DNA of 64,000 nucleotides from Gordionus sp. m RMFG-2023 (Eukaryota > Nematomorpha > Gordioida > Chordodea > Parachordodidae), in contig NC_088779.1 in NCBI RefSeq assembly GCF_954871325.1, positions 12,092,846-12,156,845 of the forward strand, read 5' to 3'. Under the pieces are notes generated by a model that did no database searches, was not told the origin of the DNA, and saw nothing but the letters and a program-made list of their open reading frames with translations. The position numbers and the translations under genes are program-made. Shown piece after piece: positions 51,501-59,089 of the stretch (positions are counted from its first letter, which is position 1; each line of letters starts with the position of its first letter).

Positions 51501-52857
51501 AAGTGAGAAAATTGAAGGACTCATTTAAATACCCCAAATAGTTTTGCAATTAAAATGATAGTGCATATTTAATTTTGGGTTAGTATGGACCCCTTGTCTC
51601 TCACATTATTTTTCTATTAAGTTAATAAGTCAATAAAAAATACTACTTTACATTTTTTTATTTCCTGTGCATTTATATTGAATGATACAATTCATTGGTT
51701 ATTAATTCTAGAACCAGCAGTTTGCCTTCCCATACCAATAGTTTTTTAAGGGCATTTGAGGAGTCTGTTTCAGATTGAGTTAAGCTCATAATTACTAGCA
51801 AAATTATCAAAAAAAATCCAAATAATAAAAAAAGGAAAGCAAAATCAACACATAGAAACAAAAATTTGGCTGCCCCACATAGTTTTTGTTGCCCCTTCTA
51901 CTCCTCATTTACACAAGCTGATTATTCAAGACCTATTACCATATTTTCATTGCAGAACATGTTTTTTGACACTTATTTAAAAAATATCTGATTTATTTTG
52001 TTATAAAATAATCTGTAAATTTTAGTTAATTTATTATATATAAATTAAATAAAGGCAAAATTAAGATAATAAATTAACATTTTCATGTAGAGGTATGAAA
52101 AAATTAAAAATTTATAAAAAGTTCATTATTCACCAAAAATTGAATATCGTTTTATGAAAAACTAGAATATCTGTATTGTTATCAAGTGATATTCAATATA
52201 TTTGACTTGCCTATTGCTTTTTTGAATTACAAGCCATTTTAAATCTATTTTTCAAAAATAGGCCACTCTACTGTCATAAAAATCTATAGGATGACCTATT
52301 GCAGGCCTCTGGTTGCTTTTAAACAGTTAAATTTGAACTATTATTATTTAAAAAAATAATTAATTTCCTTATTTTTCTATCATCATTTGATATATTATAT
52401 AAATTTTGAGAGGGAAAGAGGGTGTGGGCATGTAGAGAATGGGGGTTATTAGTTTAAGATGACATTTAAAAAAATTGGCAAATTTCTAAGAAGGGCCTTC
52501 CCTGGCTACATCTATTTACTGACTATTTAATTAGTAATAACAATTTGATGTAAAACAAGAGTAATTTGAATCTATATTTAAAAAATGTCCTAATTTTTTA
52601 AAAAGTATTATTATATTGAAAAATTAAATACAATAATCATTGTGATGAAAAAAAATTTAACATACCGTAAGCCATATCATATATCTTCCAGCTAAAAAAT
52701 AACCTGAGATAGTTGAACGATTTGCTATAAAAAAAGACTGAAAAAGTAAAAATGAGACTATTAATTTTTTTACATAAAATCCTATACCAAGAATTAGAAT
52801 AAAGTATATAACAATAACTGCAGCATCATACCCAGTTAAAGGTGAATTTTCTAACAT
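27507..52857 (-). CDS. SLC5A: SGLT-type sodium/solute symporter (SLC5), sixteen exons
   Basis: Exons in transcript order: 52774-52857, 52666-52737, 41610-41714, 40757-40816, 38167-38271, 37603-37708, 37327-37407, 36229-36403, 34441-34576, 32499-32634, 31051-31152, 30654-30804, 28918-29086, 28524-28736, 28077-28338, 27507-27811. They give 753 aa in one frame, all GT-AG, with phases agreeing at each junction. Family motifs occur in order: [111 protein letters not shown], and a last membrane helix. The sugar-site Gln of IQS and the His of SEHF are kept. It should couple Na+ to uptake of a small organic solute at the plasma membrane; sugar is likely by resemblance to SGLT1/2 but unproven. Asp404 replaces a conserved Na+-site Ser. 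A KNFS sequon lies in the loop encoded by exon 8. The tail before the last helix is Asn/Ser-rich. Confidence 0.93.
29363..29585. mobile_element. Foldback element with about 30-bp inverted ends
   Basis: The left arm CATCAGGAACTATCTAAAAT (from 29363) pairs with an inverted copy ending near 29585, with a short insertion. The interior is AT-rich and non-coding. No clear target duplication was identified, so superfamily is undecided. It lies in the SLC5 intron between exons 12 and 13. Confidence 0.5.
31917..31934. repeat. Poly-C tract, 18 bases
   Basis: A homopolymer of 18 C in very AT-rich intronic sequence of SLC5. Length may be uncertain because such runs are hard to assemble. Confidence 0.9.
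32331..32479. mobile_element. hAT MITE next to SLC5 exon 10 donor
   Basis: The 149-bp element has ends CAGTAGCGTCACTAG and, inverted, CAAAGGCTTCACTAG. It is flanked by an exact 8-bp duplication, CAATATAT, at 32323-32330 and 32480-32487. The first 50 bp are notably GC-rich. The right end stops 19 bp from the last base of exon 10 (32499), so the insertion narrowly spared the splice donor. Confidence 0.88.
33391..33751 (-). other. Tandemly duplicated coding-like segment, unrecognised
   Basis: Two direct copies of about 135 bp lie at roughly 33419-33557 and 33558-33690. Both read open on the minus strand. Each encodes a peptide of the form FVT-x-LLK-x-x-PSDVRQ-x-ML followed by NDSIK and NCKD-(Y/F)-VK. 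The upstream copy stops soon after that; the downstream one continues through EETQKILEK before a stop. Conserved peptide despite base changes suggests former coding sequence, perhaps from a mobile element or a retrocopy inside the SLC5 intron. The family was not recognised, and it is not needed for the SLC5 frame. Confidence 0.45.
34814..35088. mobile_element. hAT MITE in SLC5 intron
   Basis: The 275-bp element has inverted 14-bp ends CAGAGACCTGCAGA. It is flanked by ATATATTT at 34806-34813 and GTATATTT at 35089-35096, an 8-bp duplication with one mismatch. Internal GGTCCGACCTGG, CCCGGTCTGGCCCG and similar words form subterminal GC islands. Non-coding. Confidence 0.85.
35935..36072 (+). pseudogene. 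LINE reverse-transcriptase C-terminal remnant
   Basis: Pieces in neighbouring frames read [11 protein letters not shown] and then [15 protein letters not shown] before a stop. These match the usual tail of non-LTR retrotransposon ORFs, in which an R-R-x-x-x-W-x-D/N-M segment precedes a D-R-x-x-W-R ending. Frameshifts and stops separate them, so this is a short dead fragment. It lies antisense to the SLC5 gene, in the intron between exons 8 and 9. Confidence 0.55.
36720..36948. mobile_element. Diverged copy of the TAGTGTTGTT foldback family
   Basis: The right end reads, inverted, TAGTGTTAATTAACCGATTTTT. The interior CCCACAGATGG/ACGAGGCTTAGG layout matches the middle of the 3243-3465 and 51081-51290 copies. 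The left arm is eroded, so its boundary is approximate. It lies in an SLC5 intron. Confidence 0.5.
39968..40123. mobile_element. Diverged copy of the TAGTGTTGTT foldback family
   Basis: Arms TAGTTTTGTTTAACGGCTGG and, inverted, CAGTGTTAAATGGCTAGATT enclose an AT-rich middle that includes GGCTTGCGCAATATTTTTCTGG. No matching TSD remains. It lies in the SLC5 intron between exons 4 and 5. Confidence 0.5.
43130..43915 (-). pseudogene. Tc1/IS630-like transposase remnant, catalytic part
   Basis: On the minus strand the sequence encodes [11 protein letters not shown] (first catalytic Asp codon 43540-43542), then [11 protein letters not shown], then [16 protein letters not shown] (second Asp codon 43311-43313). 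In a shifted frame it gives [13 protein letters not shown], with the catalytic Glu codon at 43224-43226. This is the DDE triad layout of the IS630/Tc1/mariner superfamily, with D and E about 30 residues apart. Frameshifts and stops show it is dead. The N-terminal helix-turn-helix portion continues on the far side of the Ty3 element, at 50756-50890, so the Ty3 element inserted into it. Terminal inverted repeats were not found. It lies within SLC5 intron 2 on the same strand as the gene. Confidence 0.8.
43916..44225 (+). repeat. 5' LTR of Ty3/gypsy element
   Basis: About 310 bp, beginning TGTCGTATTTGTAAATACG (a small inverted repeat) and ending TTTTTTTTA. About 99% identical to the LTR at 50445-50755. 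Its limits were set by the GCGAT duplication outside and the TGG primer site inside. Confidence 0.93.
44227..44242 (+). other. Primer-binding site of Ty3/gypsy element
   Basis: TGGTGTCTTGTGACGC starts one base inside the 5' LTR. TGG complements the universal tRNA 3' CCA. The donor tRNA was not identified. Confidence 0.7.
44457..45206 (+). CDS. Gag-like protein of Ty3/gypsy element
   Basis: A 249-codon frame. Residues 41-61 form a strongly hydrophobic segment that could span a membrane, unusual for Ty3/gypsy Gag. Residues about 85-150 are charged and helical, possibly coiled coil. Two CCHC zinc knuckles follow, at residues 181-194 and 228-241, with the nucleocapsid spacing C-x2-C-x4-H-x4-C. 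It lies directly before the pol frame. The zinc knuckles and position support the call; the amino-terminal half was not recognised as a known matrix or capsid domain. Confidence 0.8.
   Translation: MVYFFRPSGEYSFGDKVLFYKDLGYKVIYKNFNELDLGKQLITVGILLMMYLLIIILKLLVKRGTAVLAGMYCNWKKDTAVSDVYKKKMAETYFNLISDIYGKKIADLESNLKDVLEEIKAGNVGERSDRILLEMKEMKEAINALMKESKGPVKSQVSDRNMNKKFNDYEENKRFVEMIICHRCGWRGHKRDTCVVPEQRFKDGFPLKRPDIGNANVKMVSLNGVRLCFKCKRPEHVAVDCMEVSRNSC
45222..47492 (+). CDS. Pol of Ty3/gypsy element: protease, RT, RNase H
   Basis: A 756-codon frame. An aspartic protease motif FDTGAS lies near residue 150, the reverse transcriptase core with YMDD near residue 485, and an RNase H domain with AVDAS and FTDHKPL near 625 and 700. 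The fingers motif [11 protein letters not shown] and the thumb region [10 protein letters not shown] are typical of Mag-like Ty3/gypsy elements. It follows the gag-like frame after a short gap, as usual for elements that use read-through or frameshifting between gag and pol. Integrase follows downstream. Confidence 0.95.
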   Translation: MNHIGVGAPRVRKNLYNKTYIISRNEGNDRIKIRNHSRNSSEREVSRFRWEQYPRNIVRYPFRRDVKNFIWERCPTNLVKRNVIVSNKNLNSELNLRGNENANEIIILDKINADSPIKTYDILMTERLDGPCLCPRVSLKIDHRNIEMLFDTGASISLMSQENFYKYWPGGKLEKEAMCVRQFDGSEVAVLGKAKLGVNLNDTIFFLDLWVVKENVETVMGWDWITKLGPPNNYWNIFNTSDNVIMDVGESENLDNTDNKICEISEEIMEKSSKLDHNDKGNEKQIVAGGKEDWNKVNQAIPILVRQYGIIFDEKLGCLNDYQVDVQLREGFSPIFLTCRRVPFEWRKEIDEELDRWVKDGIIIPVGYSDWANPLVPVKKANGKLRLCADFRVTVNRWVVEVKYPLPRIEEILAQLKGAKYFSKVDFSSAYLQLPLRKEIRKLLTITTPKGLFAFCRLPFGLSVSAPIFQRTMASVFQGLEGVFYYMDDVLITGVTPEQHNQRLEEVFRRIRDKGLRASKEKSVLGVMEVEYLGHRINGIEVKPLDKNLKNISNMKRPNTKAELQSFLGMVNYYHRFVEDFAKVAAPLYDLLKKGIHYEWKDVQQIAFEILKEKIGKEPILVCFDNDLEIVLAVDASNKGVGGALLQVIEGLERPVLFFSRVFREVETRYSVIEQEALAVIFGLTKCPEYLIGKKFVIFTDHKPLIHLFRKNNRELMMSPRLQRWLLLVGSFNVKIRYRCGKENCLPDSLSRLGLS
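47562..48625 (+). CDS. Integrase region of Ty3/gypsy element
   Basis: The region carries the HHCC zinc-binding module ([11 protein letters not shown] and CEPCNSC), the DDE core ([27 protein letters not shown] and [10 protein letters not shown]), and a C-terminal SH3-like part ending [11 protein letters not shown]. No chromodomain was seen. It belongs to the pol of the Ty3/gypsy element and is treated as part of a recent fossil. Confidence 0.92.
48626..49831 (+). other. Non-coding AT-rich segment of Ty3/gypsy element
   Basis: About 1.2 kb between integrase and the 3' ORF, rich in poly-T and TATAT words. It includes the tandem duplication at 49550-49801. No env-like signal peptide or membrane protein was recognised. 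Confidence 0.6.
49550..49801 (+). repeat. Tandem duplication inside Ty3/gypsy element
   Basis: Copy one at 49550-49680 and copy two at 49681-49801 share TAAATTATA, ATTAAATTGAAGTTTT, TTGTTGTTATAAAG, AAAATAAAGAAAAGGTC and CTTGAACC in order. The second copy ends shortly before the 3' zinc-knuckle ORF. Confidence 0.85.
49832..50338 (+). CDS. Zinc-knuckle ORF downstream of pol in Ty3/gypsy element
   Basis: A 168-codon frame in the place where env-like genes lie in some Ty3/gypsy elements. It has no signal peptide or membrane segment. It carries one CCHC knuckle at residues 48-61 ([14 protein letters not shown]) and is rich in Arg, Glu and Ser. Base composition is visibly more GC-rich than pol and gag of the same element. 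It could be a captured nucleocapsid fragment of another element or an accessory gene of this family. No closer family was recognised. Confidence 0.6.
   Translation: METVSRLVDLGDFYLQVTLIKKHDGMTLGEGRRKENQPPTYESRRKKCFNCQEVGHLRHQCSRPSRETRVPLEVISENPRVEIYEGRQRVHHDLEGRQPTDSVPSGSDRDRERHSINTRHFDARGQLWNGSRGISGEDILQRVVTSTLTAGVPQTAGAEDLWVNPMSI
50433..50442 (+). other. Polypurine tract of Ty3/gypsy element
   Basis: AAAGGGGTGG lies two bases before the 3' LTR, where the plus-strand primer is expected. Confidence 0.65.
50445..50755 (+). repeat. 3' LTR of Ty3/gypsy element
   Basis: About 311 bp, nearly identical to 43916-44225, beginning TGTCG and followed by the GCGAT duplication at 50756-50760. Confidence 0.93.
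50756..50890 (-). pseudogene. Tc1/IS630-like transposase remnant, N-terminal part
   Basis: On the minus strand this reads [20 protein letters not shown] then DIA. The helix-turn-helix-like reading continues past the target site at 43915 as KYVEMST. Its strand and position match the catalytic remnant at 43130-43915, so both belong to one older DNA transposon split by the Ty3/gypsy insertion. The outer end of the transposon was not found. Confidence 0.65.
50921..51000. repeat. Short tandem repeat, three about 27-bp units
   Basis: Three units on the pattern GAACTGGGCTTAAAAATTTT follow each other, ending near CAGGCCCGCGCC. The layout resembles hAT subterminal arrays, but no terminal repeats were found nearby. 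Confidence 0.65.
51081..51290. mobile_element. Diverged copy of the TAGTGTTGTT foldback family
   Basis: The left end TAGTGTTATTATAAACGGCT pairs imperfectly with the right end, which read inverted is TAGAATAGCGTAATGGCTCG. The middle contains CTCATAGATGGCA and AATCTCGAGGC, as does the middle of the 3243-3465 copy. TSD is lost. It lies in SLC5 intron 2. Confidence 0.6.
51342..51590 (+). pseudogene. LINE reverse-transcriptase C-terminal remnant
   Basis: One plus-strand frame reads, with stops between, [46 protein letters not shown] and KIEGLI. It matches the tail of non-LTR retrotransposon ORFs, where RLRWxGHVxR is followed by RGRPxxxW and a DM segment. At least four in-frame stops show it is long dead. 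It is 5'-truncated, as LINE copies usually are, and antisense to SLC5. Confidence 0.7.
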
Positions 52858-53849
52858 TTTTTTAAACTATTTTATTTATTTTTAAAAGATAAATTTTTTT
52901 AATTACATGCTCTTAACTAGACTTATTAGAAAATAAAATAACTTGAAATTTGACGTGACATATCGTTTTGAATAATAAAGTTTTTTATACAAATAATGAA
53001 TTAAAAATTTTATAACTTTCTCCAGCATTTTAAAAAGTAGAAAAACATTTTTTCATTCATAAATTATACTCTACAAACTCCCTCATACAAAAACTTACAA
53101 ATTTCAAACATATCAAATATTCAATTTTATCTTTAAACTCTCACTATCAGCTATAACCAACCCTTATTTCCTAAACTATTAATTCCACATACTAACAAAA
53201 CAACTCCTAGAACCTAAACTTATTAGTTCGGTTATTATGGGCTTTTAGTTTATCGGATAGGGGTATAATAATATATAAAGTATATAAAGAGGAATATTAA
53301 AATTAAAGTTTAATATTTCTAGCGAAAGAAAAGGTTATTATATTCATATATTATCATATTTGATTAGTGATTAATTATCTTTATTGGCTATTTTAGATGT
53401 CTAATATTCTATTTTGGCTAACATTTTCTCTGTATTTATACTAGGATTATTGTTGCCCATAATCCTTCATTAATGTAATTTCAGTATAGAATTATCTTGA
53501 ATATTTTGAAATTTAATTTATTTCCCACTTATGGTCATATATAGCTTGGGATTAGTAATGAAACATAAATTTCCGCAGAGATTCTTTTAGGGATGCTAAA
53601 CTCCGAGTTTAATCAGGAGAAAATATATCACCTAATTTTAATAAATTTTGAAAAAATACTTTTTCCTCAAATCAAAAAATACCCAAAAATGTCTTGTGTT
53701 GAAAAGAGGGCCAAAAATAGTTTTTGGTCAACATCTTTTTAACATGGACCCCACTTCTAATTAAACATATGATAAATATTATGCATATACTTTTGATCAA
53801 ATACTTTCAGCTGTAAAGAAGATAAAGTGATTGGCGTTAAACTTCTTAT

Positions 53850-54261
53850 CAGAGTTGTACAAAAGATCTTCTTTGAAGATTTTTGAGCGAGATCTAGCTC
53901 AAAAATTTGAGCAAGATCTTTGAAGATCGTAAAATTTGAAGATCTTTTATTTTTTAAAAATTTTATCTTTGAAGATCGCTGCGATCAACGATCTTCAAAG
54001 ATCTTCATGATATTTATTTTTTTACCCCTTTATTAAAAGCCCAGATGTTTTTCAATTTTCATCAAGGCAGGAGGAGAGGTATAAAACATAAAAGAAATAT
54101 TATATTAATAAAATTGAAAAACATCTGGGCTTTTAAAAAAGGGGTAAAAAAATAAATATCATGAAGATCTTTGAAGATCGTTACACAAAATTTTTAAAAA
54201 ATAAAAGATCTTCAAATTTTACGATCTTCAAATTTTTATTTTGAGCAAATGTACAACTCTG
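53850..54261. mobile_element. Foldback hAT MITE with exact 8-bp TSD
   Basis: The 412-bp element starts CAGAGTTGTACA and ends TGTACAACTCTG. It is flanked by the exact duplication CTTCTTAT at 53842-53849 and 54262-54269. Nearly the whole element is one inverted repeat: 53989-54059 pairs with 54110-54180 almost perfectly, and outer arms pair as well. It is packed with GATCTTC/GAAGATC words, which may act as subterminal transposase sites. The loop (about 54060-54109) is short. Non-coding. Related sequence seems present at 19110-19260. Confidence 0.93.
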
Positions 54262-57158
54262 CTTCTTATCTCAATTGCAAAGTAATTCTAATCTTTCTTC
54301 CGATAATTATGATTGGCTCAGTTTTATATCTTTCATTTTACTCCTTTTACAAATACATCGTGCTTTTCATATATAGCAACAAATTGGAAACTATAAGTTA
54401 CAAAAAATAAACTAGGACTAATATGGATAAATAATATATAATTATGGAGGTCTAATGAATCTAAATATGTTATGAAGTATAATATGTTTTAAAAAGTTTA
54501 GGAAAGTTATTTTTTTAGAAATAAAGAAACTTATAAAAATAATTTATGTTTATCTTTTTTTAACGTTTATGTGCAAATTTGCCTCCATATATCTTTTAAG
54601 GATATAATGGACAAACTTTTAAGAAGGAGTAAAATAAAATTGTTGGATATTGTAGCGGTTTATATCGGCCTATGTAATAGAGAAATTCTTTAATTAAAAT
54701 TAAAAATTTTAATATCGTAAAATACTTAATTTTTTATTTTTCCAATTTTTAAAATATATTACAAAAATTACCTATTATCAACGATCATATAAAAATAAAA
54801 ATCCATATATAATAATATAAATCTACGACACTAATATGATTGATGGAAGTAATATCCAATAAAACTTTAAACTATAACTGAAAAAATAATCCTCCCACCA
54901 GAAAGAGTTAAGACCAGACTCTGATTTGATCTTTTCCTAAATTAGTTTATATTATCGAATAAACATTAAATAAAATTTTCGAATCTCAATGCAATATAAT
55001 AATTATAGGTGAAATTGATATACAAAAATATTGGCATTTCAAAAAATATAAATATATTCTTTCATAAATTTTTTAGAATAAAACAAAGTTGTATTAAGTC
55101 AGGTCCACTTCTTAAAAACTCCCTCTAAATCCCTATATATGTTAAAAGTGGGAATTTTAGCTCCTATCTTTTAACATTTAAAGCGTTTTGAACAGGGTTA
55201 AAGAGGTGGGCAAGGATATCAGGCTTTATGATTCTTATATGTTTTGCAATTATAGTTTAAAATTTTTAATGGGGGAGACCAGGGATAATATTATCAGGCT
55301 CATATTTATATAATGAAAAATCCTAAAACCCATTGTAAGTTTCAAAACATTTTCTCAAGTACATATCCAATAATTTAATTTATTATATTTAATGAATTAA
55401 ACAATGTTTAATCCTTTTGTTTACAATACCGAAGTTTATTATTATTGGAAGAAAAATATTGCAATATTTTTTCAGTTAGCAAATGTATAATATATTTAAA
55501 AAAGGTTATATAAAATTTGGTTGTTTTTAGTTATTAAAGGTTATTTAACTTTTATTTTAATAAAATTTGAGCATTGTTTAATAATCATCACTCTATTTTG
55601 GAGGGAAACAATGACAATTCGGAAGGTAGGCTAGCCAACCGTAACCGTTATAAATTTTAAACCCAGTTAATCACACTCTCACATAGTAATTGTGGTCCAT
55701 GATCTCTTCAACTCGTTGCTACAAGAAAATTAAAATATAATGACGTGAATTAAAATAAAATATTTTAAAAATTATTTTTAGAGTATGGAAGTAATGATTC
55801 AATTATTTATGACCCGTCACCCTTTGAAGACTAATTTTCTAGTATTAAGGAAGATAGAGGTTTTTTGCATTCCAAATCCTTTAATTTCTCATTTTATAAA
55901 AGTTTATTTTTTCCTTTTTATTAGTTTTATGGTAGACTTAAATTTCAAAAAATATTATAATAATCCTTCTTCTGAAACTTCATTTTTTCTGGAATTTGTT
56001 TTGATAACAAATGAGCCATATACCCAAATTAATTTTTTATAAATATAAGCTTATTCTGTTTGAAAAATATTCAATTCATCCGATCCGCTTGATCATTGTT
56101 TTAAAAATAATAACCATTCCACCCACGCCCTTGTTTAATTTTTTCGCCCTCCCACACCCGTTTATTGCAAACCTCTAGTATAAATGGCTTGAAAATAATG
56201 TTTCAACTTCATAAAAATAATCCATTTAAAATTATATTTAAAAATTATTTTTATTGCCTATTATTTAAATTATACATGTTATCGAATAATTAAACATTTG
56301 TGAAACAACAATTCGGGCCATGAATGGTTTAATTCCTACCCCAGTATTTTAAACAATCAACTAATAGATAACCACTCATTTCGTTATGCTATCAATTTGC
56401 GCCTGAGCATACTTTTTAAACTAATACACTTGTAACAAATGTAATCAGGTTTCAGACTGTTTTGGACGCCATGCGCTTCATTGTAAATTCCTATCTAAAA
56501 TTATCGTCACAACAAAATTAACACACATATTGCAATATTTCTCAATAAGTCAAATCTGCCGTGCATTCTTGAACCACCCATGTTCAACATAGATAAAAAA
56601 CCCCTAACGGGAAAACTATAGTCCCCTCTGTATTTGGTAAAACCTTAGTCTGGGGTTTACTTGCACCCCTTCTAATAATGTACATGACTCTCTTCTCAGA
56701 GCTGAATCATTAAAATATCAAAAATATTCTTACCTGATGGGTGATAATCACTTTGTCTCCATCATAGCTTCATCATCCTGATTATTTAGGCAAGGAATCC
56801 TGTGGGATTTGGTTTCCCAACGGGATTCGAAATCTTGATTCCCCACGTTTTATTCGGATTTTTTTTAATATTTAAAAATTCCGAATCCCCGTGTTAAATT
56901 TTTTTTTCTTCCTTTATTTGCCATCTGGCTGGCAGCAGAAAATTTTATTTAGAGATATTTTATTTGTTATAATAAAATAAATGATATATATCAAAAAGGA
57001 TATAATTAAAATGCCAAAATAAGGGATTTAAAAAGAAAATGTTTAAAATAAATAGTATAAAATTAAGGCATATATTGAATGAAAAGGGATACGGCTTACG
57101 GCTAAGTAAACATTTTTGTTTTTGTAAATTTATATAAAAACATAAATATTTTCACATG

Positions 57159-57420
57159 TGCAAAGAATATGGATGGTGACGATATTGCGCGGGGTTCGAG
57201 TCAGTAAAAATATATTTTATTAACTAATTTCTTTTTCTTTTGTTAAGGTATTTATACATTTTCTAACATATAAATTAGAATATAAAACGAAATACAAAAA
57301 AGTAAAATAATATATAAAAAAGTAAGGTTACGCCGTTTATAAAATAAAATTAGATTATAACAAAAATAATAAAAGTTAAAATGCAAAAAACAAAAAATAA
57401 GATAAAGGAATAACGCAACA
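57159..57420 (-). repeat. LTR of the coding-free element (3' on minus strand)
   Basis: 262 bp, about 98% identical to 58828-59089. Flanked outside by ACATG and inside by the purine tract. Confidence 0.92.
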
Positions 57421-58559
57421 TTCTCCCTCTTCTGATAATTTCATCGGAGAAGTCATAGAGAGTTTGTTGTTCAAGTGGTTTATAATTTTGGTAATCAAGT
57501 TGTATCACATTTCTCAAATTTCATAATTAATCCAGTCGAATATTGGAATTTGGAATAAATCGGAATATATAATTTGGAATAGTTGATCAAATCAAATATA
57601 TGAATAATATGCACGAATAAAATTTTGAATTTTGGAACAATAAAATATATAATAAGGAATGATAATTTATGGAATAAGGAATAAAATTTTAATCCAGAAT
57701 AAGGAACGATAAATCATAATAATTATTATATTATTTTTAAGTTAATCATAGCGTTTTTACTTTTAGCGTTTTATGCGTTTTATATTTTTAGCGTTTTATA
57801 TTTTATAAGCGTTTAATTTTTCGTGTTTTAGTGTTTAATTAATTTTTGTTTATTTTCTATGTCCCAGGTTAAAATATGCAAATAATATATTATTCACATT
57901 TCCCTCTCTTTAAATAAAATTTTAAATTTCACACCCTAATTTTAATTCAAAAAAAAAAAATTCTTCATAAGATGTTTTGAAAATTCACCACATAATTTAA
58001 ATATATTTTTCTAAAATGAATGTTTTTTTACATAACTTTTTTCAAAGCTTTTAATTTCAAAAACTTTTTATCATATTAAGTATTACTTATAAGGGTTATT
58101 TGAATCAATCATGTGATTTAAAAATTACATTTTAACATATTTAAAATTAAGTTTTATCTTCTTGTTTAGGATTTTTAATATTTTTAATTATATTTAAGAA
58201 TTCATCTTTAGGTTTATGTTAATTTACAACAATTGGTCATCATTCAAGAAATCAAAAAATATCAATATTATCCATTATGATTTTACATTTTAGTAATTTT
58301 AAAAATTTATAACATGCCTTTATCCTGGCATAAAATTTTAATTTATAATATTTATTACGTGGATTAGAATAATAAGTAACCATCATTGGTCTCACAAAAT
58401 AGAATTCATAACCTATCGTTCAACTTCCATATCAGTTCTTCCTAAGTTGTCACATTAGGTTAGGTGCTGGCTATTATATTCCAGTCTAACATCCAGAGCC
58501 GGGACACCATAAAGAAAGAAGCTTTTTGCATGAAAGAACGTACTAAGGTTTGATTCTTG

Positions 58560-58800
58560 GTCATCTCAGTAGTTTAGGTAGTCACAATAGATAAGGTAGT
58601 CATAACATCACAATAGATAAGGTAGTCATAATAGGTAGTCATCTCCATAGGTTAAGCACAAGGTAGAGTCATAATAGGTAGTCATCTCCATAGGTTAAGC
58701 AATCAACACAATAGGTAGTCATATAAATAGAGTCATCTCAATGGATTAAGCAATCGTCATAGATTAGATGGTCATCTCAGCAGATTAGGTAGTCATCTTT
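58560..58800. repeat. Internal tandem repeats of the coding-free LTR element
   Basis: Many variants of GGTAGTCATCTCCATAGGTT and GGTAGTCATAATA follow each other irregularly. They lie just inside the minus-strand 5' LTR, in the leader region. Their role is unknown. Confidence 0.75.
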
Positions 58801-58827
58801 TTCTAGTCCACCACCCAAAGGGCACCA

Positions 58828-59089
58828 TGCAAAGAATAAGGATGGAGACGATGTTGCGCGAGGTTCGAGTCAGTAAAAATATATTTTATTAACTAATTTC
58901 TTTTTCTTTTGTTAAGGTATTTATACATTTTCTAACATATAAATTAGAATATAAAACGAAATACAAAAAAGTAAAATAATATATAAAAAAGTAAGGTTAC
59001 GCCGTTTATAAAATAAAATTAGATTATAACAAAAATAATAAAAGTTCAAATGCAAAAAACAAAAAATAAGATAAAGGAATAACGCAACA
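58828..59089 (-). repeat. LTR of the coding-free element (5' on minus strand)
   Basis: 262 bp, partner of 57159-57420. Followed inward by the TGG primer-site-like sequence and outward by ACATG. Confidence 0.92.

Larger units (their letters stand above)
57159..59089 (-). mobile_element. Coding-free LTR element (TRIM/LARD-like)
   Basis: Two 262-bp direct repeats (57159-57420 and 58828-59089) flank 1,407 bp without coding capacity. The target duplication ACATG is exact (57154-57158 and 59090-59094). On the minus strand the LTR begins TGTTGCG and ends TTTGCA. Then comes TGGTGCCCTTTGGG, a plausible primer site, and at the other end the purine tract AGAAGAGGGAGAA. So the element reads on the minus strand and depended on another element for proteins. 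The LTRs differ at about five of 262 positions (about 2%), suggesting a fairly recent insertion. Its parent family cannot be told from this copy. Confidence 0.92.

Noticed and set aside
51673-51861. 62-codon hydrophobic minus-strand ORF in SLC5 intron 2
   Set aside because: It does not fit the SLC5 alignment, which is continuous from 52666 to 41714 without it.
55785-56042. 85-codon plus-strand ORF
   Set aside because: No recognisable domain, very Phe/Leu/Lys-rich as expected from AT-rich DNA, no matching splice context.
57181-57200. Box B-like GGGTTCGAGTC inside the LTR at 57159-57420
   Set aside because: No box A at proper spacing; it is simply part of the LTR.
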